Positions 42,504-51,535 of a DNA stretch of 64,000 nt are shown in pieces. Source of the DNA: an uncultured Pelagibacteraceae bacterium (GTDB taxonomy: Bacteria; Pseudomonadota; Alphaproteobacteria; Pelagibacterales; Pelagibacteraceae); the NCBI GenBank assembly GCA_902545635.1, contig CACCGT010000005.1, forward strand, positions 26,918-90,917, in the 5' to 3' direction. Each line of letters starts with the position of its first letter. The first letter of the stretch is position 1. The notes under the pieces are model-generated. The model saw only the letters and a list, made by a program, of their open reading frames with translations. It made no database searches and was not told the DNA's origin. A program made the translations under genes and the position numbers.

Positions 42504-44012
42504 TTAATTTGAATAAATTACCCTAGGATCTAAAAATAATTCTCTTGCTAAAGCTTTGAATTTTTTCGTAACTTGTTTTGAGATTATCTCTTGATGCTGC
42601 GAAGGTATTTTTAAAAAAACAGCATTTCCTCTTTTATAAAGTTTAAATTCTTCTAAAAAAATTGTAGATATTGATGTAAGAGAATTAGCAAATCTTAAGG
42701 CTGCACCAACTTGTTTGCATGAATATATCTCGTTGTTATTTAAAAACGTTAAGTATTCTATCTTTGGGTTGTATTTTATACTGCAATATCTCCAGTAACA
42801 AGAAAGTGCCAATTGTATTCTTTCTTTATGTGAAAGTTTTAATAAAGGCGTATTTAATGTTTCTTGAAAAACCAACTCTGCTTTTTGGAATGCTCCCAAA
42901 CCCCAATCCATATGACTTAGTACGCAAGATAGATGAAGCAATTTTTGATTAAAATGCTCATTTCCCTCAAATATAGGTTTTATAAAATCAAAATATTTCT
43001 TATATGTAGATCCTAAATCGCCTCTTTTTTTTGAAATATGCTCTAATGATTTATTAAAAACAAAATTACTATCTGAGTTTTTAAATAAATCTTTGGCAAG
43101 AGATCCTTCTCTAATACCGCTAATTGAGCAAATAACATTTTTTGGATTTGCTATGTTCATAATTTCTTCTAGAATTATTGAGCTATAAGGAAGATAAGGC
43201 GTTCTAGACTTTGATATGTATTCAACTGATTTCAATTTAGATTTATTAAATGAAGAAATTTTTTCTAAAAATTTTGTAAGTTTTTCATTTTCTACTGAGT
43301 ATTGATGAATAATATGGACTGGATATTCATTTTGAAATAAGTGTAATTTAAACAAAGCTCTCCACGTACCTCCCACCAAATATAAATTATTAAATTTTTT
43401 TTTAGATAACCATTTTTCATCTCTTAAAAGATTTTTGAGATATTTAGGTAAATTTCTTTTTTTAACAATAGGATTGTTGATTAACCTTAATACACCAACT
43501 GGAAGTGATGTTTTATTTGTTACAACATTGTTTTCAACTCTAGCAAGCTCTAAACTTCCACCACCTAAATCAGCAACAAGTCCATCCACATTCTCAAATC
43601 CAATTTTAACGCCTTCAGCTGATGATTCAGCTTCTTCTTCACCAGTTAAAATATTTATATTTTTTTTAAATAAGTATTCTACTTCTTCAATAAAGGGCTT
43701 TGCGTCTGTAGCTTCTCTTAATACAGCTGTTGCAATAATTTTAAGGTTATTAATTTTTGAAACATTAAGAATTTCTGAAAATCTTTTTAAAACTTTTAAA
43801 GCATATATCTTGCCTGATTTATGAAGTTTTTTTGATTTATCTAAGTTTTTACCAAGTTCACAAACTGCTTTTTCATTAAAAAAAGGTACTCTAGATGATG
43901 TAAAATCATCGTAAATTAACATTCTTATAGAATTTGAACCTATATCAATAATAGCTAATTTTGATTGTCTTAATTTTAAATTTTGCTTATTTTTAATTAC
44001 TTTAAGTTCCAT
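42504..44012 (-). CDS. ppx: Exopolyphosphatase / guanosine pentaphosphatase
   Basis: A 502-residue member of the Ppx/GppA sugar-kinase/actin-fold family. The phosphate-binding loops are LAIIDIGSNSIRMLIYD, ATAVLREATDA, and VADLGGGSLELARVENN. The C-terminal HD-like region (LSCVLSHMDWGLGAFQKAEL) is also present. It removes phosphate from the ends of polyphosphate and may act on pppGpp. It overlaps ppk by 11 bp, giving a ppk-ppx operon that makes and mobilises polyphosphate. Confidence 0.94.
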   Translation of the reverse strand: MELKVIKNKQNLKLRQSKLAIIDIGSNSIRMLIYDDFTSSRVPFFNEKAVCELGKNLDKSKKLHKSGKIYALKVLKRFSEILNVSKINNLKIIATAVLREATDAKPFIEEVEYLFKKNINILTGEEEAESSAEGVKIGFENVDGLVADLGGGSLELARVENNVVTNKTSLPVGVLRLINNPIVKKRNLPKYLKNLLRDEKWLSKKKFNNLYLVGGTWRALFKLHLFQNEYPVHIIHQYSVENEKLTKFLEKISSFNKSKLKSVEYISKSRTPYLPYSSIILEEIMNIANPKNVICSISGIREGSLAKDLFKNSDSNFVFNKSLEHISKKRGDLGSTYKKYFDFIKPIFEGNEHFNQKLLHLSCVLSHMDWGLGAFQKAELVFQETLNTPLLKLSHKERIQLALSCYWRYCSIKYNPKIEYLTFLNNNEIYSCKQVGAALRFANSLTSISTIFLEEFKLYKRGNAVFLKIPSQHQEIISKQVTKKFKALARELFLDPRVIYSN

Positions 44013-46152
44013 CTTTAACCAACCTTAAGTTTAATTTTTTAGGTTTAATTTTTAGTTTTGCCTTTCCTCTTCCTGATAAACTTGGATTATTCATGAAATA
44101 ATCATGTGCAGAAAAAGAATCTTTTCGACTATATTTAATTTTTTGATAATTTCCATTAGGATAAAGTTCCCAGCTCTGATTCGTGTCTAGATAATTGGCC
44201 ATCATTATTTGGTCTAAAACCTGTTCATGAACAGTTTGATTTTCAATTGGCACGAGAAGTTCGACTCTTCTATCTAGATTTCTTGGCATCAAATCTGCAG
44301 ATGAAATATAAACTTTTGCATTTCTGTTAGGCATTAATTTTCCATTTGCAAAACAATATATTCTTGAGTGTTCAAGAAATCTTCCAATGATACTTTTTAC
44401 AATAATATTTTCCGATTTATTTTTAATACCAGGTCTTAAACAACATACACCTCTTACAAATAAAGAGACTTTTACACCGACACTAGAAGCCTCATAAAAT
44501 TTATCAATTATTTGTGAATCAACTAATGAATTCATTTTAGCCCAAATCTCAGCGTGTTTCCCTTTTTTTGCATTACTTATTTCCTTATCTATATTCTGAT
44601 TTAAAGTTTTTCTTAAATTTACAGGTGAAATGGAAATTTTATTTAAATTTCTTGGTTTAGAATATCCAGTCACGTAATTGTAGAATTTTTCTACATCTGC
44701 AGCCATTTTTTTATCAGAGCTAAATAGAGATAAGTCTGTGTATATTTTTGCATTTACAGGATGATAATTGCCAGTACCTAAATGGAAATATGTTTGAATT
44801 TTACCACCCTCACGTCGATGTATTAGTGATGATTTAGCATGTGTTTTGTATTTTGCAAAACCATAAACAATTTGAACTCCAGCTTTTTCAAGACTTCTTG
44901 CCAGCTGTATATTTGCTTCTTCATCAAATCTAGCTTTGATTTCAATTAAAGCAGTAACTGTTTTGCCATTTTCGGAAGCGCTAATTAATGCTTTAACAAT
45001 TGGTGAATCTAAAGTAGTTCTGTACAATGTTTGTTTAATAGCAATTACTTTTTTATCCATAGCAGCTTGATTTAAAAATTCAATTACAGCATCAAAAGTC
45101 TCAAATGGATGATGAACTATTAGGTCTTTTTTCTTAATTGTCTCAAAAAAATTATTATTGTATTCTTTTAATCTTTCTACTTCTCTTGGTGTAAAGTTTT
45201 TAAATTTTAATTTAGAATTTTTAATTTTACAAATTTGGTCTATATCCTGGATTCCAACTAAACCTGCTACTTCATAAATATAATTTGGATTAATTTCTAA
45301 TTTATTTGTTATAAATTTTACAAGTTCTTTGTCGCTTTTTTCTAAAATTTCTAATCTAACAATATCACCAGTTCTTCTTCGCTTTAATGCTAGTTCAAAT
45401 GATCTGACTAAATCCTCAGCCTCTTCTTGAATTTCTACATCACTATCTCTTATTACTCTAAATATCATTTTCTTTTCTAATAAATGATCTGGAAAAATTT
45501 CAGAGGCAAAGTAACCAATAACATCGTCTAGAACCAAAAATTTCTTAAATGATTTTCCTCCATCTATTTCAATAAATCTTGATAAAGCTTTAGGAATTAC
45601 GATAATTGAATTAAGAATTCTCTTTTTTTTCTTTTTCTTCAGCTTCATAACTAAAGCTCTACCTTGATTAATAATAAATGGAAAAGGATGAGAAGGATCA
45701 ATCGCTGATGGTGTAAGTAGAGGATAAATTTCTTCGTTAAATATTTCTAATAATTTCTTTTTTTCTTTTGTGTTAAGGTTTTCTGGCTTAGTCAATAAAA
45801 TATTATTTCTCTTCAGCTGATTTGATAGATTATTAAATATGGTATTTTGTTTATTTAATAGATTTTTTGTATCATTAATAACCATCTCCATCTGTTCTTC
45901 AGGTGTTAGTCCATCTGAACTTAGTGAGTCGACTTCTTGTTTAATTTGACTGTATAGTCCAGCAACTCGAACCATAAAAAATTCATCTAAATTAGAGCCT
46001 GCAATAGATAAAAATTTTACTCTCTCATAAAGAGGATTTTCAATATTTTGCGCCTCTAACAGAACTCTATCGTTAAATTTTAACCATGATAATTCTCTAT
46101 TTATATAATTGGATTTAAGCTCTTCTTTGTCTTGTTTTTTTAATGCAGTCAT
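44002..46152 (-). CDS. ppk: Polyphosphate kinase 1
   Basis: A 716-residue Ppk1 that polymerises the terminal phosphate of ATP into polyphosphate at the membrane. I choose the ATG at 46152 (MTALKKQDKEELKSNYINRE) because the family starts shortly before NRELSWLKFNDRVLLEA. The frame is open to 46260, but that part lies in sixA. Landmarks are HPFPFIINQGRALVMKLK, AIKQTLYRTTLDSPIVKALI, the catalytic-His region YGFAKYKTHAKSSLIHRR and YISSADLMPRNLDRRVELLV. It overlaps ppx and diverges from sixA with only 13 bp between start codons. Confidence 0.95.
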   Translation of the reverse strand: MTALKKQDKEELKSNYINRELSWLKFNDRVLLEAQNIENPLYERVKFLSIAGSNLDEFFMVRVAGLYSQIKQEVDSLSSDGLTPEEQMEMVINDTKNLLNKQNTIFNNLSNQLKRNNILLTKPENLNTKEKKKLLEIFNEEIYPLLTPSAIDPSHPFPFIINQGRALVMKLKKKKKKRILNSIIVIPKALSRFIEIDGGKSFKKFLVLDDVIGYFASEIFPDHLLEKKMIFRVIRDSDVEIQEEAEDLVRSFELALKRRRTGDIVRLEILEKSDKELVKFITNKLEINPNYIYEVAGLVGIQDIDQICKIKNSKLKFKNFTPREVERLKEYNNNFFETIKKKDLIVHHPFETFDAVIEFLNQAAMDKKVIAIKQTLYRTTLDSPIVKALISASENGKTVTALIEIKARFDEEANIQLARSLEKAGVQIVYGFAKYKTHAKSSLIHRREGGKIQTYFHLGTGNYHPVNAKIYTDLSLFSSDKKMAADVEKFYNYVTGYSKPRNLNKISISPVNLRKTLNQNIDKEISNAKKGKHAEIWAKMNSLVDSQIIDKFYEASSVGVKVSLFVRGVCCLRPGIKNKSENIIVKSIIGRFLEHSRIYCFANGKLMPNRNAKVYISSADLMPRNLDRRVELLVPIENQTVHEQVLDQIMMANYLDTNQSWELYPNGNYQKIKYSRKDSFSAHDYFMNNPSLSGRGKAKLKIKPKKLNLRLVKDGT

Positions 46153-46165
46153 ATATTTAGATTTA

Positions 46166-46681
46166 ATGCGCGAATTATATGTCATGAGACATGCAAAATC
46201 TAGTTGGGAAGACCCAAATTTAAGTGATTTTGAAAGACCACTAAATAAAAGAGGCATCAAAAGTGCAAAAATTATAAGTGAATTTTTTGTTAAAAAAAAA
46301 TACTCCTTTGACTACGTGCTTTTATCTTCATCAAAAAGAACAAAAAAAACTCTAAATTTAATACTGAATAAAATAAATAAACCAAAAAAAATTAAAAGTT
46401 CCTCAAAACTCTATTTGGTTAATGAAAATGAAATAATAGCTAATATAAAAAATATCCATAAAAAGTTTAAGAAAGTATTGATAATAAATCATGAACCTGC
46501 TCTTAAAAATTTAGTTATAAAATTAACTAAAAATAAAGATAATAGTAATTTTAAACTATTAAATTATAAATTCCCAACTTGTGCATTTGCTAAAATAGTT
46601 TTCGATACGAATGATTGGATAAATATTGAAGAGAAAGGAATTATTTCTGAATTTGTAAGGCCTAAAGATTTAGTTATCTAA
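46166..46681 (+). CDS. sixA: SixA-type phosphohistidine phosphatase
   Basis: A 171-residue histidine phosphatase with the catalytic RHG-type motif YVMRHAKSSWEDP at the N-terminus and the second histidine in IINHEPAL. ERPLNKRGIKSA and LLSSSKRTKKTLNLIL match SixA. It is expected to dephosphorylate histidine-phosphorylated proteins or other phosphomonoesters. I start at the ATG at 46166; the longer open frame from 46109 overlaps ppk. Only 13 bp separate the sixA and ppk starts. Its end overlaps phoB by 12 bp, convergent. Confidence 0.88.
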   Translation: MRELYVMRHAKSSWEDPNLSDFERPLNKRGIKSAKIISEFFVKKKYSFDYVLLSSSKRTKKTLNLILNKINKPKKIKSSSKLYLVNENEIIANIKNIHKKFKKVLIINHEPALKNLVIKLTKNKDNSNFKLLNYKFPTCAFAKIVFDTNDWINIEEKGIISEFVRPKDLVI

Positions 46682-47353
46682 CGAATAGCCTGCAGATCTC
46701 ACTGTGCGAATTAAATTTTCTAATCCACTTACATTTAAAACTTTTCTCAATCTTCTTATGTGAACATCAACCGTTCTACTTTCTACATAAATATTTTCAC
46801 CCCAAACATTATTTAGTAATTGTTCTCTTGAATAAACTCTTTTTGGATTTTTAATAAAAAAATCTAATAATTTAAATTCTGTGGGTCCCAAAATTATTTC
46901 CTTATCATTTCTATAAACTCTTTTTGCTAATCTATCAATTTTAAGGTCTTTAAATTCCACAACATCAGTTGATGACAAAGGTTTAGCCCTTCTTAACAAA
47001 GATTTAATTCTTGCATTTAATTCTTTTTGGCTAAATGGTTTAGTGACGTAATCATCGGCTCCGGTTTCAAATGCTTTTAATTTATCTTCCTCCTCTCCTT
47101 TTGCAGTAAGCATAATAATTGGAATGTCATTATATTTTTTATCCCTTTTTAACTGTTTACATATTTCAACACCTGATAAATCTGGCAACATCCAATCTAA
47201 TAAGATTAAGTCTGGCATTTTTTGTTTTATTGATTTTAAAGAGTCCTCTCCATTTTCACTTGAAGAAACCTTATGACCTTCTTTTTCTAAATTATATTTT
47301 AATAAGGTTGAAATTGGCGCCTCATCTTCTGCAATAAATATGTGTGCACTCAT
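46670..47353 (-). CDS. phoB: Phosphate regulon response regulator PhoB
   Basis: A 227-residue OmpR-type regulator. The receiver domain has the acidic pair (AEDEAP), phospho-acceptor Asp53 in LLDWMLPDLSGVEICKQL and Lys105 in DDYVTKPF. The C-terminal winged helix (LGPTEFKLLDFFIKNPKRVY, SREQLLNNVWGENIYVESRT, VDVHIRRLRKVL) matches PhoB closely. Phosphorylated by PhoR, it activates phosphate-starvation genes. It is last in pstSCAB-phoU-phoB, abutting phoU with a shared base. Confidence 0.96.
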   Translation of the reverse strand: MSAHIFIAEDEAPISTLLKYNLEKEGHKVSSSENGEDSLKSIKQKMPDLILLDWMLPDLSGVEICKQLKRDKKYNDIPIIMLTAKGEEEDKLKAFETGADDYVTKPFSQKELNARIKSLLRRAKPLSSTDVVEFKDLKIDRLAKRVYRNDKEIILGPTEFKLLDFFIKNPKRVYSREQLLNNVWGENIYVESRTVDVHIRRLRKVLNVSGLENLIRTVRSAGYSLDN

Positions 47354-48054
47354 TACTTTGTTAATTCTGTATCGCTACCCTTGGGTCTTTCACCCTCTAA
47401 ATAATCACCTGTAACTAAATAATATACTTGCTCAGCAATGTTTGTTGTATGATCTCCTATCCTTTCAAGGTTTTTAGTAACAAATAAAAGATGTGAGCCA
47501 TATTCAATATTTTCCATATTTGATTTAATTAATGAGATGACTTCTTCCATACATTTATTTGTTAAATCATCAACTTGTTCATCACTCTCCCATACTGTTT
47601 GAGCTACATCGCTTGATCTACTTAGATAAGAGTCTAAAACAATTTTTAATTGTTTTTGAACCAAAATGCAGATTCTACTCATTGCTTCAATTAAATTATT
47701 TGGCAAATGCGTATTTATAAGTTTTGTTCTTTTTGCAATATTTTTGGCAAGATCACCTATTCTTTCTAAGTCTGAAGACATCTTTAGAGCTGCAACTGTT
47801 TCTCTAAGATCCACAGCCATTGGTTGTCTTAAAGCAATTAAATTTACTACCTCATTCTCTATCTGAGACTCAAAATTATCTATAACCATATCTGAATTTA
47901 TAACATCATCAGCAAGGTTATGATCATTTGCTGATATTGCTTTCATTGCATTACCTAAAGCGGTTTCGCAATTTGCCCCCATTTCAACTAAATCATTGTT
48001 TAATTTTTTTAATTGGTCTTCGTAAGATTTTACTGTGTGTGGTTTTTCATTCAT
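47353..48054 (-). CDS. phoU: PhoU, phosphate-signalling negative regulator
   Basis: A 233-residue helical protein with two PhoU repeats. The first begins YEDQLKKLNNDLVEMGANCE, and the second begins near ISRICILVQKQLKIVLDSYL. The metal-binding EDxxxD-type elements, such as MSSDLERIGDLAKNIAKR and KNLERIGDHTTNIAEQV, are conserved. PhoU links the Pst transporter to PhoR and keeps the Pho regulon off when phosphate is plentiful. It shares one base with pstB and one with phoB. Confidence 0.96.
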   Translation of the reverse strand: MNEKPHTVKSYEDQLKKLNNDLVEMGANCETALGNAMKAISANDHNLADDVINSDMVIDNFESQIENEVVNLIALRQPMAVDLRETVAALKMSSDLERIGDLAKNIAKRTKLINTHLPNNLIEAMSRICILVQKQLKIVLDSYLSRSSDVAQTVWESDEQVDDLTNKCMEEVISLIKSNMENIEYGSHLLFVTKNLERIGDHTTNIAEQVYYLVTGDYLEGERPKGSDTELTK

Positions 48055-48809
48055 TATCCAAACCTTCCTGTTATGTAATCCTGCGTTTGTTGTTGAGTCG
48101 GATTCTTGAATATCTTATCAGTAGAACCTACTTCAATCAATTTGCCAAGGTGAAAAAAACCAGTATTTTGAGAGACTCTTGCAGCTTGGGACATTGAGTG
48201 AGTAACAATTATTATAGTATGTTCCTTTCTTAATTCATCAATTAGCTCCTCTATTTGTGCTGTCGCAATTGGATCAAGAGCTGAACATGGCTCATCCATG
48301 AGTATTACCTCTGGCTTAATTGATATTGTTCTTGCAATACAAAGTCTTTGTTGTTGTCCACCTGATAAACCAGTACCTGGTTCGTGAATTCTGTCTTTTA
48401 CCTCTTCCCAAAGTGCTGCTTTTCTCAAACTCTCTTCAACAATATTATCCATTTCACTTTTAGATTGAGCTATCCCATGTATCTCAGGTCCATAAGAAAT
48501 ATTCTCATAAATGGTTTTTGGAAAAGGATTTGGTTTTTGAAAAATCATTCCAACTTTTTCTCTAAGCCTTACAACATCTGTATCTTTTTGATTTATGTCA
48601 TAGTCATTAATTTTTACGACACCACTGACTTTACAAATATCGATCACATCATTCATCCTATTTAAACATCTTAAGAATGTTGATTTACCACAACCAGAAG
48701 GTCCAATAAGAGCAGTTACTTTATTTGCTTCGATATCCATATTGATATCAAATAAAGCTTGTTTCGCTCCATAATAGACATCAACATTTTTTGCTTCTAT
48801 TTTATTCAT
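48054..48809 (-). CDS. pstB: Phosphate ABC transporter ATPase PstB
   Basis: A 251-residue ABC ATPase. Walker A is [20 protein letters not shown], the Q-loop is [20 protein letters not shown], the signature is [16 protein letters not shown] and Walker B is [20 protein letters not shown]. These are characteristic of PstB, which drives high-affinity phosphate uptake. It lies 3 bp after pstA and overlaps phoU by one base. Confidence 0.97.
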   Translation of the reverse strand: MNKIEAKNVDVYYGAKQALFDINMDIEANKVTALIGPSGCGKSTFLRCLNRMNDVIDICKVSGVVKINDYDINQKDTDVVRLREKVGMIFQKPNPFPKTIYENISYGPEIHGIAQSKSEMDNIVEESLRKAALWEEVKDRIHEPGTGLSGGQQQRLCIARTISIKPEVILMDEPCSALDPIATAQIEELIDELRKEHTIIIVTHSMSQAARVSQNTGFFHLGKLIEVGSTDKIFKNPTQQQTQDYITGRFG

Positions 48810-48812
48810 ATT

Positions 48813-50081
48813 TTAGTTCCATTTCTTTTCAAATTTATGTCTAATTAATTGTGCTCCTAAATTCATAAATATTAGGAAAAATAATAATACCATTATGCAA
48901 GCAGACACTTTTTCTACAAATCCTCTTTCGGCACTCTCTGCCCATATATAGATTTGAACAGGCAAGCTAGCTGCTGGATCCATAGGGGTTCCTGGTATTG
49001 TGTTAACAAAAGCAACCATTCCAATTAATATTAAAGGCGCTGTTTCACCTAATGCTTGAGCTAAGCCAATTATAGTACCTGATAAAGTTCCAGGTAAAGC
49101 CAAAGGCACGGTATGATGCATCGTCGTTTGCATTTTGCTAGCTCCCATTGCTAAAGCTGCTTCTCTTATACTGGGTGGAACAGCCTTCAATGATGCTCTG
49201 GCTGCTATTATAATTGTTGGAAGAGTCATTAATGAAAGGGTTATACCTCCAACTAAGGGTGTTGATCTAGGTAAACCAAATACAGCCAATAAAACACCTA
49301 ATCCTAACAATCCAAAAACAATTGAAGGAACTGCTGCTAGATTATTGATATTTACTTCAATAAAATCTGTAAATCTATTTTTTGGTGCAAATTCTTCTAG
49401 ATAAACTGCAGCTAGTAAGGCAACAGGAAAGGCAATTGACAGACAGACAAGTATGGAAAATAATGAACCCATAAATGAGCTTGCTATCCCCGCTAACTCA
49501 GCTTCTCTAGAATCAGCATTTGTAAAAAAACTGGCATTAAATTCACTTATAACTCTTCCATCTTCATTTAATTTATCAAAAATTTTTAATTGATAATCAG
49601 ATGCTCTTCTTCTATTTTCAGGTATATCTCTTGGATAATTTCCTTTAAATACTTGATCTAAGTCGTCAGAGGCTGTTAATTTTACATCAACTGTTTTTCC
49701 AAAGCTATCAGGATTGTCTAGAAGATAATATTTTAATTCTCTCTCAAAAGTAAATGCAAACATTTTTTTTAATTCCATAATTTGATCCTCACTTGCATCT
49801 GGATCGAGAGTGATAAATGTTTCTATCCCAAACTCATAAAAGTCTGCATCATTAATATCTTCGGTTGTTGGTTTTTTATCTGGATCCAAATATAATAAAT
49901 CTGCATTATAATTGACTGGTATTACCAACCATGTTTTTTGAAATGCTGTGTAACCAGTAGAAAATATCTTTGTTAGAAATACCACTAGAAATAATAAAGC
50001 CATAAATATTGCAGCTTTACCGTAAAATTGAAATCTTTTTTCAGCTTTGTATCTTTTAATTAAACGTTCTTCTTTATTCAT
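48813..50081 (-). CDS. pstA: Phosphate ABC transporter permease PstA (extended N-terminus)
   Basis: A 422-residue permease, longer than the ~290 of E. coli PstA. The first ~190 residues comprise one membrane helix (AAIFMALLFLVVFLTKIFST) and a soluble periplasmic segment of the DUF3333 type. The permease core then follows, with FMGSLFSILVCLSIAFPVAL and the EAA loop PSIREAALAMGASKMQTTMH. Such extended PstA proteins are common in alphaproteobacteria. It overlaps pstC by 8 bp. Confidence 0.95.
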   Translation of the reverse strand: MNKEERLIKRYKAEKRFQFYGKAAIFMALLFLVVFLTKIFSTGYTAFQKTWLVIPVNYNADLLYLDPDKKPTTEDINDADFYEFGIETFITLDPDASEDQIMELKKMFAFTFERELKYYLLDNPDSFGKTVDVKLTASDDLDQVFKGNYPRDIPENRRRASDYQLKIFDKLNEDGRVISEFNASFFTNADSREAELAGIASSFMGSLFSILVCLSIAFPVALLAAVYLEEFAPKNRFTDFIEVNINNLAAVPSIVFGLLGLGVLLAVFGLPRSTPLVGGITLSLMTLPTIIIAARASLKAVPPSIREAALAMGASKMQTTMHHTVPLALPGTLSGTIIGLAQALGETAPLILIGMVAFVNTIPGTPMDPAASLPVQIYIWAESAERGFVEKVSACIMVLLFFLIFMNLGAQLIRHKFEKKWN

Positions 50082-51456
50082 ATTTCTCTCTATATTTTTT
50101 CACAACAGATAAGGCAACAATATTTAAAACTAAAGTAACTATAAATAAACTTAATCCCAATGCAAAAGCTGCTTGGGTTTTCGGATCCCCAAATTGTTGA
50201 TCACCAATTAAGATAACAACAATTTGAGCAGTTATTGTTGAAGTGGACTCTAATGGATTAAGAGTTAGGTTTGCTGCCAACCCTGATGCCATTACAACAA
50301 TCATTGTTTCACCAATAGCTCTAGAAACACCTAATAAAATAGATCCAACAATTCCAGGTAAAGCAGCTGGAAAGATTACTCTTTTTATTGTTTCAGATTT
50401 TGTTGCTCCCATGGCATAGCTACCATCTCTAAGATTTTGAGGAACACTTGTAATTACGTCGTCACTTAAGCTTGATATAAATGGAATAATCATAATTCCC
50501 ATAACGCCACCGGCTGCCAGTGCGCTTTCTGCTGACACCTCTAATCCTAATGATAATCCAAGGTCTTTTAAAAAAGGTCCAACTGTTAAAGCAGCAAAAA
50601 AACCATAAACAACAGTTGGAATTCCTGCTAAAATTTCAATGACAGGTTTCGCATATTGTCTTAAACGTTTGCTCGCATATTCCGCCATATAAATACCACT
50701 TAACAAACCAATTGGTATTGCAACACACATTGCAATCAAAGCTATAAAAAAGGTGCCTGCAAATATCGGAACCGCACCAAAAGTATCACTATACATTGAT
50801 GGATCAAGTGCTTCACTTGCATCTCGAACAAAAGCTTTTGCAGGATACCAGTGCATTCCAAATACAAAATCAAATAGTGGGATAACTTGAAAAAATTCTA
50901 TTGTTTGAAACAAAAGGGAAAAAATAATACCAATAGTTGTTAATATCGCTGCCAGTGATGATAAAAAAAATACTCCTTTAAGAAATATTTCAACTGGTTC
51001 TCTTGTTTTAGTGTTGTTTGAAATCTTTGTATACGCATAACCTGTTGATGCAATTAATAATGATAAAACTATAACGACCTTAGACCACTTTGCTATGTCT
51101 CTAAAGTTTAAATATTTTTCTGCTGATCTTTGTAACTCTGCAGTAAGTTCTCCTGAATACTGGTTTCGAGAAAGTGATTTTACTTTTTCATAAAATAAAT
51201 TCAACTCTCCTTCTAGAAGTCCTTGCGAAGAATAATCACTAAGTATAAAAAATCTTACTATGCTAGGTTCAAATATCGACCATAAAGCATACAAAAGAAA
51301 AGCGGGTGCGCCACACCATATAGCAAGATAGTACCCATAAAATTTTGGAAGAGCTGTTAACCGTTTGTTAGATTGAATTAAAATAGCTTTTTTTCTTCCA
51401 AAGAAGTAACTGGATAAAGCTAAAAGAACGATGGTTAAAAATATTACTGAATTCAA
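50074..51456 (-). CDS. pstC: Phosphate ABC transporter permease PstC (extended N-terminus)
   Basis: A 460-residue permease, longer than the usual ~320. Extra membrane helices and a soluble segment (about residues 75-110) precede the core. The core includes FVFGMHWYPAK, GTFFIALIAMCVAIPIGLLS, GIPTVVYGFFAALTVGPFLK and the EAA loop RDGSYAMGATKSETIKRVIF. It forms the phosphate channel with PstA. It begins 79 bp after pstS, behind a terminator hairpin, so expression is probably below that of pstS. Confidence 0.95.
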   Translation of the reverse strand: MNSVIFLTIVLLALSSYFFGRKKAILIQSNKRLTALPKFYGYYLAIWCGAPAFLLYALWSIFEPSIVRFFILSDYSSQGLLEGELNLFYEKVKSLSRNQYSGELTAELQRSAEKYLNFRDIAKWSKVVIVLSLLIASTGYAYTKISNNTKTREPVEIFLKGVFFLSSLAAILTTIGIIFSLLFQTIEFFQVIPLFDFVFGMHWYPAKAFVRDASEALDPSMYSDTFGAVPIFAGTFFIALIAMCVAIPIGLLSGIYMAEYASKRLRQYAKPVIEILAGIPTVVYGFFAALTVGPFLKDLGLSLGLEVSAESALAAGGVMGIMIIPFISSLSDDVITSVPQNLRDGSYAMGATKSETIKRVIFPAALPGIVGSILLGVSRAIGETMIVVMASGLAANLTLNPLESTSTITAQIVVILIGDQQFGDPKTQAAFALGLSLFIVTLVLNIVALSVVKKYREKYE

Positions 51457-51480
51457 TTATTGGCTCCTTTAGATTTATAC

Positions 51481-51514
51481 AAAAAAAAGGGCCCATTTAA
51501 TAGGGCCCCTTTTG
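51481..51514 (-). terminator. Intra-operon terminator between pstS and pstC
   Basis: On the minus strand GGGGCCC pairs with GGGCCC across an 8-base loop, extended by A-T pairs and followed by a run of eight T (plus-strand A at 51481-51488). It lies 22 bp after the pstS stop. This is the clearest rho-independent terminator in the window. Confidence 0.92.
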
Positions 51515-51535
51515 AGTTTATTAACAAATATTATA

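Noticed and set aside
46152-46260. Longer start for ppk
   Set aside because: The added 36 residues have no family similarity and would overlap most of the sixA N-terminus; NRELSWL is already close to the 46152 start.
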